DNA of 64,000 bases from Hyunsoonleella aquatilis. Its GTDB lineage: Bacteria; Bacteroidota; Bacteroidia; Flavobacteriales; Flavobacteriaceae. The stretch lies in NCBI RefSeq assembly GCF_014270105.1, contig NZ_JACNMF010000007.1, forward strand, positions 1 through 64,000. The letters are read 5' to 3'. This document shows, one piece after another, positions 51,821 through 59,825 of the stretch; the first letter of the stretch is position 1, and the number at the start of each line of letters is the position of its first letter. The position numbers were made by a program, and so were the translations under genes. The notes below the pieces were generated by a model. The model was not told where the DNA came from, searched no databases, and worked only from the letters and a program-made list of their open reading frames with translations.

Positions 51821-53182
51821 ATTTACGCAGTATTAGACATAGAAACCACGGGAGGCAAGTATAATGAGGAGGGCATAACCGAAATTGCCATCTACAAATA
51901 TGACGGCCACCAGGTGGTGGATCAATTTATCAGCCTTATCAATCCTGAAAGGGAAATTCAACCGTTTGTAGTGAATCTTACAGGAATCAATAGCAGTATG
52001 TTGCGCAATGCCCCAAAGTTTTATGAGGTAGCAAAACGCATCGTAGAAATCACGTCTGACTGCATTTTAGTGGCGCATAATGCCCAATTCGATTATAGAA
52101 TTCTGCGTACTGAATTTAGCCGATTGGGGTTTGAGTACGAACGGAAATCCCTATGTACTGTGCAACTGGCGAAACATTTAATTCCGGGGCAACCTTCTTA
52201 TAGTTTGGGCAAATTGGTTCGCTCCCTCGGGATCCCCGTGGCAGACCGCCATCGTGCCTCGGGCGATGCTCAGGCTACCGTAAAGCTATTCAAAATGCTT
52301 TTGGATAAGGACACCAAAAAAAATATTGTCCAAAACAGTGTCAGCCTCAATCCAAAACGTCAATTGGAACCCAAGCATATTGATATCATTGCTGAGCTGC
52401 CAACCATAACAGGAGTATACTACATCCACAAGGAAGACGGCGAAATCATATATATCGGCAAGAGCAAGAATATCAAAAAACGTATCAACCAGCATTTTAC
52501 AAGTACGAGCCCAAAATCCAAAAAGCTTCAAGCTCTGGTAACAGCAGTTACTTATGAAGCGACAGGAAGCGAATTGGTAGCCCTTCTAAAGGAAAGCGAG
52601 GAAATCAAGAAAAATAAACCGATTTTAAACAGGGCACTAAGGCGTACAAGTTTCACCCATGGTTTGTTCAGCTACACAGATAACAATAATTACATCAATT
52701 TAAAGATTGAAGTAGTAAACGGCAAAAGCAAACCAATTACTACCTTTAGTAATAGGCAAAGTGGCAAAAGCTTTATGACTCGAGCCTTGGAGGATTATAA
52801 CTTATGCCAAAAACTTATTGGACTTTACAATAGCCAATCAAGTTGTTTTAATTACGAAATAAAAGCCTGTGAAGGTGCTTGTTTGGGTATAGAATCTCCT
52901 GAACATTACAATAAACGTGTGCTTTCCTTAATAGAGAAAAGCAGTTATGATAATAAAAATGTGGTGCTTATCGACAAGGGGCGCGATATTGACGAGCGCA
53001 GTGCCATATTAATTAAAGACGGCGTATTCCAAGGTCTAGGATTCTTCAGTTTAAACTATCAAATTAATAACCTTGAGATTCTCGAATCCATCATTACCCC
53101 CATGCAAAACAATCGGGATACCCAACACATTATCCAAAGTTACTTAAGACGCAATAGAAAAATAAAACAAATAATTTTTTGA
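51821..53182 (+). CDS. DEDDh exonuclease fused to a GIY-YIG nuclease domain
   Basis: The product has about 453 residues if it starts at ATT 51821 (IYAVLDIETTGG). The frame is open from 51794, but contains no ATG, GTG or TTG before GTG 51914, which lies after the first catalytic motif. Exonuclease ligands are DIETTG (near 6), VAHNAQFDYRIL (near 85) and HRASGDAQATVKL (His-x4-Asp, near 145). A GIY-YIG domain begins near 205 (GVYYIHKEDGEIIYIGKSKNIKKRINQH). The C-terminal 150 residues contain CEGACLGIESPEHYNKRV, as in UvrC-like proteins. DNA repair is likely. It overlaps the next frame. Confidence 0.85.
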   Translation: MYAVLDIETTGGKYNEEGITEIAIYKYDGHQVVDQFISLINPEREIQPFVVNLTGINSSMLRNAPKFYEVAKRIVEITSDCILVAHNAQFDYRILRTEFSRLGFEYERKSLCTVQLAKHLIPGQPSYSLGKLVRSLGIPVADRHRASGDAQATVKLFKMLLDKDTKKNIVQNSVSLNPKRQLEPKHIDIIAELPTITGVYYIHKEDGEIIYIGKSKNIKKRINQHFTSTSPKSKKLQALVTAVTYEATGSELVALLKESEEIKKNKPILNRALRRTSFTHGLFSYTDNNNYINLKIEVVNGKSKPITTFSNRQSGKSFMTRALEDYNLCQKLIGLYNSQSSCFNYEIKACEGACLGIESPEHYNKRVLSLIEKSSYDNKNVVLIDKGRDIDERSAILIKDGVFQGLGFFSLNYQINNLEILESIITPMQNNRDTQHIIQSYLRRNRKIKQIIF

Positions 53183-53187
53183 CACAA

Positions 53188-55155
53188 ATGCTAAAACAAA
53201 TCCTACTGCTCCTCTCCATTGCCTGTAGTTCCATTTTAAATTCTCAACCATCAGAAAAAGATCCCGTTTTTAGGGTTTCATTGCCCGATATCGAGCTAAA
53301 ATCATATGAAAAGGATTCAACGGCCAACGCTTTAGTACTCTATGAATATGGAAAAAGTTATGTTGATAGACAGGATTACGATCTAAGAACCAACATAATG
53401 CGCAAGATTAAAATTTTTAATAAAGAGGGTTTTGATAAAGCTAATGTTACTATTTATTTATACAAAGGCAATAATGGTAAATATGAAAGAGTGGATAATA
53501 TTTTTGGCGCCACCTATACTTTGGTAGATGGTAAAGTAAAAACAACTGAATTAGACCCCAAGGATGTTTATCGTGAAGAATATAACGAGAATTATACAAT
53601 AGTAAAATTTACATTACCTAATATTCAGGAGGGTTCTGTAATTACATACCGTTACACATTACGCTCGCCATATATGCGAAAATATCATGGTTGGGAGTTT
53701 CAAGGTGACATCCCAAAGCAATATAGCGAGTACAATACAAGCATACCTGGCAATTGGCTGTACCATATTAAACTCTCAGGAGGAAAAAAGTTAAGCACCA
53801 ACGATATGCGTATAGAAAAAAGGTGCTTAGAAATGTATAATGGCGCCTTTGCCGATTGTAGCATTGGAAAATATGTCATGAAAGATGTACCTGCTTTTAT
53901 TGAAGAAGACTACATGACCGTAAAACAGGATTATCTCGCAAGAATTGATTACGAACTGGAGACCTTTAGAGGAATGGATGGCACGGTAACTCACTACACT
54001 AAAACATGGAAAGATGTAGATAAAGAATTGCGTTCAGAAAAAGATATTGGAAGGCAAATAAAAAAATCGGTCGATATTGAAGAATTGTTGAGTTTAGATG
54101 TATTAAACGAAACAGACCAGTTAAAAAAAGCCAAAGGCATTTACAATTACGTGCAGACCAACTACACGTGGGATGAATCTTTTCATATTTTCAAAGACGT
54201 ATCTATACGAAATATCATAAAAGATAGATCTGGCAATGTTGGCGCAATTAATATTTTACTTCACAACTTACTTAGGGAGAGTGGTATTGATGTTAAACCC
54301 GTATTTTTATCAACTCGCGGCCATGGACGAGCTACAAAATTATATCCGGTACTTACTGACTTTAACTACCTAATTGTTCAAGCAACAATTGATAACGACA
54401 CTTATTTATTGGATGCCACCGACAAATTTTTATCCTTTGGCCAAATTCCCTTTAGGTGCCTTAATCAATTTGGCCGTTTAGTTGATTTTAAAAATGGCAG
54501 TACTTGGATAGATATTAGACCTCGAGTTCAATCATCAACACTTTATAGCCTCAAACTTCATTTTGATGATGAAGAAAATCTGACAGGCATAGTAAATACC
54601 AGAACAACAGGTTACCACGCACTAGGTTCACGAAAAGCCTATTTTCCAAATCCGGATAATTACGTATCCGAATTGGATGAAAGTAACGAGGATATTGTTA
54701 TTTCCGATTATTCTCTAAAAAATTCCACAAAAACAAGCCCTCAATTTTCCGAAACATACAGAATTAACTACCAAGCTGAAGATATATCGGAAACCATATA
54801 CTTAAACCCATTTTTATTTCCATTTTTTAAGGAAAACCCATTCAAATTACAAGAGCGAACCTATCCGATAGATTTTGGGTATAAAGATAAATATGTGTAT
54901 ATGTTAAATTTGGACCTGGGCGATGTTTATGAAGTTATTGAAATGCCGAAAAAAACAAGATTGGCTTTACCTAATAAAGCAGGAGATTTAAACTTATCTG
55001 CAAGTTTAATTGGCAATAAAATCAATCTGATATTTAACCTAAGTTTTAACGAGGCCGTTTATCCTCCCGATTATTACCCCTACCTTAAGGAATTGATGAG
55101 TAGCGTCGTAAATACTCAAACAAACTCATTAATCGTACTCAAAAAGAAATCGTAA
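53188..55155 (+). CDS. secreted DUF3857 protein with degenerate transglutaminase domain
   Basis: The product has about 655 residues from ATG 53188; a TTG at 53179 overlaps the upstream stop. The signal peptide is about 1-20 (CSSILNS, then QPSEK). DUF3857 is about 55-225 (YGKSYVDRQDYDLRTNIMRKIKIFNKEGFDKANVTI and VITYRYTLRSPYM). A transglutaminase-like region is near 310-420 (AKGIYNYVQTNYTW). The segment that normally holds the catalytic Cys reads RSGNVGAINILLHNLL, and the usual NH-x-I-V His region reads FNYLIVQA, so catalysis is unlikely. It may be a periplasmic scaffold or peptidoglycan/protein-binding factor. Confidence 0.87.
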   Translation: MLKQILLLLSIACSSILNSQPSEKDPVFRVSLPDIELKSYEKDSTANALVLYEYGKSYVDRQDYDLRTNIMRKIKIFNKEGFDKANVTIYLYKGNNGKYERVDNIFGATYTLVDGKVKTTELDPKDVYREEYNENYTIVKFTLPNIQEGSVITYRYTLRSPYMRKYHGWEFQGDIPKQYSEYNTSIPGNWLYHIKLSGGKKLSTNDMRIEKRCLEMYNGAFADCSIGKYVMKDVPAFIEEDYMTVKQDYLARIDYELETFRGMDGTVTHYTKTWKDVDKELRSEKDIGRQIKKSVDIEELLSLDVLNETDQLKKAKGIYNYVQTNYTWDESFHIFKDVSIRNIIKDRSGNVGAINILLHNLLRESGIDVKPVFLSTRGHGRATKLYPVLTDFNYLIVQATIDNDTYLLDATDKFLSFGQIPFRCLNQFGRLVDFKNGSTWIDIRPRVQSSTLYSLKLHFDDEENLTGIVNTRTTGYHALGSRKAYFPNPDNYVSELDESNEDIVISDYSLKNSTKTSPQFSETYRINYQAEDISETIYLNPFLFPFFKENPFKLQERTYPIDFGYKDKYVYMLNLDLGDVYEVIEMPKKTRLALPNKAGDLNLSASLIGNKINLIFNLSFNEAVYPPDYYPYLKELMSSVVNTQTNSLIVLKKKS

Positions 55156-55176
55156 ATCTTTTAGTACTTTTGATAT

Positions 55177-56028
55177 ATGCCTGAGAGCGAATTTAAAAAC
55201 AACTGGAAGCATAAACTTCATGATATCATTTATGAAGCGGATACCCGAGCTGGAAAGCTTTTTGATGTCATTCTGTTTATCACCATTGTGGCCAGTATCA
55301 TTCTGGTTATGCTGGAAAGCATTAAAAGCTTCGATGAGAAATATCATAACTTTTTAAACATTTCGGAGTGGGTCATCACCATACTTTTCAGTATCGAATA
55401 CATTGCAAGGATCATCACCGTAAAAAAGCCTTGGCGCTATGTGTTTAGTTTTTATGGTATTGTGGATTTACTGTCCACTATTCCAAAATATATTTCACTG
55501 TTGTTTGGGGGCATCCACGCTTTGGCTGCGCTTAGGGCGTTGCGCTTGTTGCGGATTTTCAGAATATTAAAGCTGGCGAGATACCTCGGGGCTTCCAATT
55601 TACTGATGTCAGCAATAAAATCCAGTCGTGCTAAAATATCTGTATTCCTTTTTGCAGTACTTATTTTATGCATCATTTTTGGAACACTCATGTATTTGAT
55701 CGAAGGAGAGGAAAGCGGGTTTAGCAGTATTCCCGTAAGCGTGTATTGGTGTATTGTAACGCTTACAACTGTTGGTTTTGGGGATATTGCGCCAATTACA
55801 CCATTGGGCCAGTTTATTGCGGCTTTGATTATGATTTTGGGTTATGGCATCATTGCGGTTCCAACAGGAATTGTTTCTGCGGAATATACCGCACAGGGCA
55901 GAAAAATAAATCCTGGGCCGGAGCCAAAAATACCTTTGAATTCAAAATCCTGTGAAAACTGCCTGGCGGAAAACCACAAGGACAAAGCTGAGTATTGTTA
56001 TAATTGCGGGGAGCGGTTGTATGGTTAG
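55177..56028 (+). CDS. voltage-gated-type potassium channel with C-terminal zinc ribbon
   Basis: The product has 283 residues. Six helices of a Kv-type channel: S1 near 27-50, S2-S3 to about 110, and S4 with spaced arginines (ALRALRLLRIFRILKLARYLG, about 117-137). S5 is near 150-172. The pore loop has the K+ selectivity filter TLTTVGFGDIAP (near 194-205) and S6 follows (FIAALIMILGYGIIAVPTGIVSAEY). After residue 240 comes CENCLAENHKDKAEYCYNCG, two CxxC knuckles of a zinc ribbon, which is unusual for a channel. Probably a K+-selective inner-membrane tetramer with a metal- or redox-sensitive tail. Confidence 0.92.
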   Translation: MPESEFKNNWKHKLHDIIYEADTRAGKLFDVILFITIVASIILVMLESIKSFDEKYHNFLNISEWVITILFSIEYIARIITVKKPWRYVFSFYGIVDLLSTIPKYISLLFGGIHALAALRALRLLRIFRILKLARYLGASNLLMSAIKSSRAKISVFLFAVLILCIIFGTLMYLIEGEESGFSSIPVSVYWCIVTLTTVGFGDIAPITPLGQFIAALIMILGYGIIAVPTGIVSAEYTAQGRKINPGPEPKIPLNSKSCENCLAENHKDKAEYCYNCGERLYG

Positions 56029-56093
56029 TGACAAAGTAAACTTTTTAGAATTGTTCTTCTTGTGATCCAATATAAATGAAGGGATTATTGCTT

Positions 56094-56582
56094 ATGAAAC
56101 AAAGAATTTTCCAATACGCTCTTATTTTTTTATTCCTAGCTTGCTCTTCCATTCCAAAGGATATATACCAGAGTATAGATAAGAATTACGTAAAAAATCT
56201 CATTTCAAAACTTTCCTGGAATTCAATAGAAATAGCCACAACATATGGAACTTCGGTAAGAATCGTGGGCAAGGAAGCCATTGAACTGGAAAAACTTGGC
56301 AAACAAGTATCTTCTCAATTATTAGATTCGTTTAAAAACGAAAACAAGTCTGTGGTCATTCATTTGATTTTGACTAATTTATGGGAACCTGAAGTGAATT
56401 TTTTAAAAGTAACGCACACTAACTTACCCGAAGCTGATGAAGTCATGGTCGAATATAGGATCAACAATTTTTCATGGTACAAACCTTCAAATGAAAATTC
56501 CAGGTATTCAATAGACACTGTTGAAAGAGACAAAATTTATGAATATTGGTTAAGAAGAATTAGAGACTCTTCACGAAAGTAA
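56094..56582 (+). CDS. hypothetical lipoprotein
   Basis: The product has 162 residues from ATG 56094; an in-frame ATG at 56076 would add six. The type II signal peptide is MKQRIFQYALIFLFLAC, Cys at residue 17. The mature domain has IEIATTYGTSVRIVGKEAIELEKLGKQVSSQLLDSF, then SVVIHLILTNLWEPEVNFLKVTH and DEVMVEYRINNFSWY. The alternation of strands with one helix suggests a small alpha/beta fold. No motif indicates catalysis. It lies between the channel gene and miaA and is probably transcribed alone. Confidence 0.7.
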   Translation: MKQRIFQYALIFLFLACSSIPKDIYQSIDKNYVKNLISKLSWNSIEIATTYGTSVRIVGKEAIELEKLGKQVSSQLLDSFKNENKSVVIHLILTNLWEPEVNFLKVTHTNLPEADEVMVEYRINNFSWYKPSNENSRYSIDTVERDKIYEYWLRRIRDSSRK

Positions 56583-56672
56583 TATTACTTTATCGCGTTT
56601 TTGATAGTCTAACCATTATAAATTTTCTTCAAAATGCAACTATCTTTGCAACCACAGTTTAAAAACTAAAGT

Positions 56673-57587
56673 ATCAAAACCTCTAAAAAACACCTCATCT
56701 CCATCATCGGGCCAACTGCTATCGGCAAAACCCCGCTAAGTATTAAACTGGCGCAACATTTCGGTACTGAAATCATTTCTGCGGATTCTAGGCAGTTTTT
56801 TAAGGAAATGCAGATCGGCACGGCTGCGCCAACTCCAGAAGAGCTACAACAAGCCAAACATCATTTTGTCCATCATAAATCCATCATGGAAGATTACAAT
56901 GTCGGGGCTTTTGAAAGGGACGCTATCGACCGGATAAATCAACTTTTTCGGAAATACGATTTGGTAATAATGGTTGGCGGGTCAGGTTTGTACGTTGATG
57001 CCGTTACCAATGGTTTGGACGATTTTCCTAATGTGGACGCCTCTATTAGGGATACTTTAAATAAAGAATTTCAGGAAAAAGGGCTACCTTACTTACAGGA
57101 TCGACTTAAGGATTTGGATCGTAAAAGCTATGACACCATTGCCATCGACAATCCACATCGGGTCATTCGCGCATTGGAAGTTAGTATTGGTGCTGGGAAA
57201 CCATACTCTTCGTTTTTGAATAAGGCGAAAAATGATAGGCCATTCGAAACCATTAGCATTGGCCTCATGGCAGAAAGACAGGTTATTTATGACCGCATTA
57301 ACCAGCGGGTGGACTTAATGATAAAAGATGGTCTGTTGGAAGAGGTAAAACAACTTTTGTCCTATAAGGATTTGAACGCACTAAACACGGTAGGCTACAA
57401 AGAATTGTTCAACTACTTGGATGGAGAGTGGACGCTGGATTTTGCCATTTCGGAAATAAAAAAGAATACCAGACGTTTTGCAAAACGACAGCTAACATGG
57501 TTCAAAAAGAACGAAAACACCTGTTGGTTTGATTATACCACCGACCTACCCCAAATTATTCAAGGTATTGAAGCCCAAATAAAATGA
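56673..57587 (+). CDS. miaA: tRNA dimethylallyltransferase, apparent ATC start
   Basis: The product has about 304 residues if read from ATC 56673. The frame is closed by TAA at 56667 and has no ATG, GTG or TTG before ATG 56808, which would remove the P loop. The P loop IIGPTAIGKTPLSI is near residue 12. SADSRQFFKEMQIGTAAPTPEEL, HHFVHHKSIMEDYNVGAFERDA, MVGGSGLYVDAVTNGL, HRVIRALEV and TVGYKELFNYL complete MiaA. It adds the isopentenyl group to A37 of UNN-decoding tRNAs. It overlaps argE by 4 bp. A short upstream frameshift could also explain the missing start. Confidence 0.92.
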   Translation: MKTSKKHLISIIGPTAIGKTPLSIKLAQHFGTEIISADSRQFFKEMQIGTAAPTPEELQQAKHHFVHHKSIMEDYNVGAFERDAIDRINQLFRKYDLVIMVGGSGLYVDAVTNGLDDFPNVDASIRDTLNKEFQEKGLPYLQDRLKDLDRKSYDTIAIDNPHRVIRALEVSIGAGKPYSSFLNKAKNDRPFETISIGLMAERQVIYDRINQRVDLMIKDGLLEEVKQLLSYKDLNALNTVGYKELFNYLDGEWTLDFAISEIKKNTRRFAKRQLTWFKKNENTCWFDYTTDLPQIIQGIEAQIK

Positions 57588-58756
57588 CAACAGAACAGAT
57601 TCTTTCAAAATTAGTAGCATTCCCAGTGTTAGGCGGGCAGAGCAATTTATCCATCATCCATTGGATAAAAGACTATATGGAATCCTTCGGTGTGGACTCT
57701 ACTTTAGTGCCAAATCCAGAAGGCACCAAAGCTTCACTGCATTGCAGAATTGGGCCTTCGGTAGATGGCGGGATCATCCTTTCTGGGCATACAGATGTTG
57801 TACCCGTTGAAGGCCAGGATTGGAATACGGATCCTTTTGTGTTGACGGATAAAGGTGATGGCAAACTTTATGGCCGGGGCGCTTGCGATATGAAAGGTTT
57901 CATTGCTTGTTCCCTTAGCCTTTTGCCAAAAATGGTTAAAGCTGATTTAAAAAAGCCTATTTATTTCGCCTTATCCTATGATGAGGAAATTGGCTGTCTT
58001 TCCGCACCTGAACTAATTGAGCATTTAAAACAGCACTATCCCGAAACCCCGAAGTACGCCATCATTGGGGAACCTTCTTTGTTGCAACCCATTATCGGAC
58101 ACAAGGGCATTTGCCTGTACACCACAAAGGTGAATGGATCGGCTGGGCATAGTAGCCGTATCCTTCAAGAAGTAAGTGCTGTGCATGAAGCGGCAAGATT
58201 AATTTTATGGTTGGAGGACAAAATGAACGAATTGATTTCTTCTGGAAATACCGACGAACGTTTTACACCACCCCACTCCTCCTTACATACGGGAGTAATC
58301 CATGGCGGTATTGCGCCAAATGTGATTGCCGATAAAGCCTATTTTTCCTGGGATGCAAGGGTGATTCCTAACGATAGTTTAACTGAAATCGTGGAAGCAT
58401 TTTATTCGCATTGCGACAAGCGCATGGCTGAACTCAAAAACGTTTTTCCAGATTTTAAAATTGAAACTGAAGAAGTGCATCCGCCTGTGGCCAGTTTTGA
58501 TAGTAAAACCGATAGTGACATTGTAAAGTTGTTTGGCAAAATAAATAGCAATACCAATTTTGATACCGTGGCCTACGCTTCTGAAGCGGGTCAGTACAAT
58601 CTGGCTGGATTGCAAAGTATAATTTGTGGCCCTGGGTCCATTAAGCAGGCACATCGACAAAATGAATTTATTGCCAAATCCGAATTGGAAAATTATGTAG
58701 CACTGCTCGAGAGGTTAATTTCTTTGTTTTCCTCTGAAACCATCTTAGAGTTTTAA
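57584..58756 (+). CDS. argE: acetylornithine deacetylase (M20 family)
   Basis: The product has 390 residues. Di-zinc motifs are visible: ILSGHTDVVPV (His and Asp near 67-70), GRGACDMKGF (bridging Asp), YDEEIGCLSAPEL (catalytic Glu-Glu), EPSLLQPIIGHKG and the late His in KQAHRQNEF. The dimerisation lid segment is HGGIAPNVIADKA. Length, and the GACDMKG and EIGC spellings, favour ArgE over DapE; DapE cannot be excluded from sequence alone. It makes ornithine from N-acetylornithine in arginine synthesis. It is coupled to miaA by a 4-bp overlap. Confidence 0.9.
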   Translation: MTTEQILSKLVAFPVLGGQSNLSIIHWIKDYMESFGVDSTLVPNPEGTKASLHCRIGPSVDGGIILSGHTDVVPVEGQDWNTDPFVLTDKGDGKLYGRGACDMKGFIACSLSLLPKMVKADLKKPIYFALSYDEEIGCLSAPELIEHLKQHYPETPKYAIIGEPSLLQPIIGHKGICLYTTKVNGSAGHSSRILQEVSAVHEAARLILWLEDKMNELISSGNTDERFTPPHSSLHTGVIHGGIAPNVIADKAYFSWDARVIPNDSLTEIVEAFYSHCDKRMAELKNVFPDFKIETEEVHPPVASFDSKTDSDIVKLFGKINSNTNFDTVAYASEAGQYNLAGLQSIICGPGSIKQAHRQNEFIAKSELENYVALLERLISLFSSETILEF

Positions 58757-58782
58757 AATTCATCGAACTCTCAAATCATACA

Positions 58783-59814
58783 TCAATCCAATTTGAGATG
58801 GGTCAAAATCGGCTCATGGTCAGATAAATTTACCTTAAAATTTTGGTGAGAAACGACATCAATCGAAGGATCCACCAAAACAAAATCAATTCTAAAAGGG
58901 TAATTTGCAAATCTGTAAGTCGTCCCGATTCCGGTTCCAGCATTTACAAAAGTATCTTTTTTATCACCCTTCAACTTTCGATAGTTTTGTGAATAGGGGT
59001 TGCTGTTAAAATCACCGGCAAAGATAACCTTACCGTCAAATTTACTGGCATGCTCTAAAACTATTTTAACCTGTTCCTTTTGTTTTATCTGGCCATCTTT
59101 GATTTGCCCAAAAAATTTGCTGACACCCATCGTTTCATCAAAAATAAGCTGATAGGATTGCAAATGGATATTGTAAATACGAACGATGGTTCCATCAATA
59201 TCCACATCGGCATAAATTGTTTGATTTCGCGTATCAGGAAAGTCAATATAGCCTTTGTCTATAATAGGATACTTCGAGTAAATTACCTGCAAGGTTTTTT
59301 CATAATTTGGCCTATAGCCCACAAAATAATAAGGATAATGCGAAAATCCTTCAAATTCAAATTTTGAAAATTCTTGAAAACAAACAATGTCCGGATTCTC
59401 TTTTTTAACAAAATCAATTAACTTTTGAGCCTCGGACACGTTTCTAAAATCTTCAGTAGAAGAAAAATTATTAGCGTTAAAACACATAAAACTAATAGCA
59501 CCACTTTCTTCCGTTTCGCCAAAAAAATTCAATTGCAAAGGTGAACTGAAACACAGAAAAAATAGGATTAGGGCAAAAAGATGCAACAAGGCATACTTGC
59601 CTCTTTTCATCAGCCAAAACAATCCTATGAGTAAATTCAATATGAATAAAATTGGTAATGATAAGGAGAGCAAAAAAGAAGACGTACTCAACGTGAAATA
59701 TGAAAAAATACAGGCTAAAATGAGAAGCAAGGCTAATACCTTCGAGGCCCTTTTGCAGACTTTGCTATTACCAAATCCTTGAACAGTAGTTTTCAAAGGT
59801 GCTAGAAAAGACAT
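58783..59814 (-). CDS. membrane-anchored endonuclease/exonuclease/phosphatase family protein
   Basis: The product has 343 residues. The N-terminal about 95 residues hold two or three hydrophobic helices (VLALLLILACIFSYFTLSTSSFLL, LPILFILNLLIGLFWL, LLHLFALILFFLCFSS). The EEP fold follows: MCFNANNF, DIVCFQEFSKFEFE, IYNIHLQS, VIFAGDFNSNPYSQNY and the C-terminal LSDHEPILTHL (His base). These are the Asn, Glu, Asp-x-Asn and Asp-His residues of Mg-dependent phosphodiesterases. It is probably a membrane-bound nuclease or phosphodiesterase facing the periplasm. It lies 11 bp downstream of parC. Confidence 0.9.
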   Translation of the reverse strand: MSFLAPLKTTVQGFGNSKVCKRASKVLALLLILACIFSYFTLSTSSFLLSLSLPILFILNLLIGLFWLMKRGKYALLHLFALILFFLCFSSPLQLNFFGETEESGAISFMCFNANNFSSTEDFRNVSEAQKLIDFVKKENPDIVCFQEFSKFEFEGFSHYPYYFVGYRPNYEKTLQVIYSKYPIIDKGYIDFPDTRNQTIYADVDIDGTIVRIYNIHLQSYQLIFDETMGVSKFFGQIKDGQIKQKEQVKIVLEHASKFDGKVIFAGDFNSNPYSQNYRKLKGDKKDTFVNAGTGIGTTYRFANYPFRIDFVLVDPSIDVVSHQNFKVNLSDHEPILTHLKLD

Positions 59815-59825
59815 CGAAACAGAGC

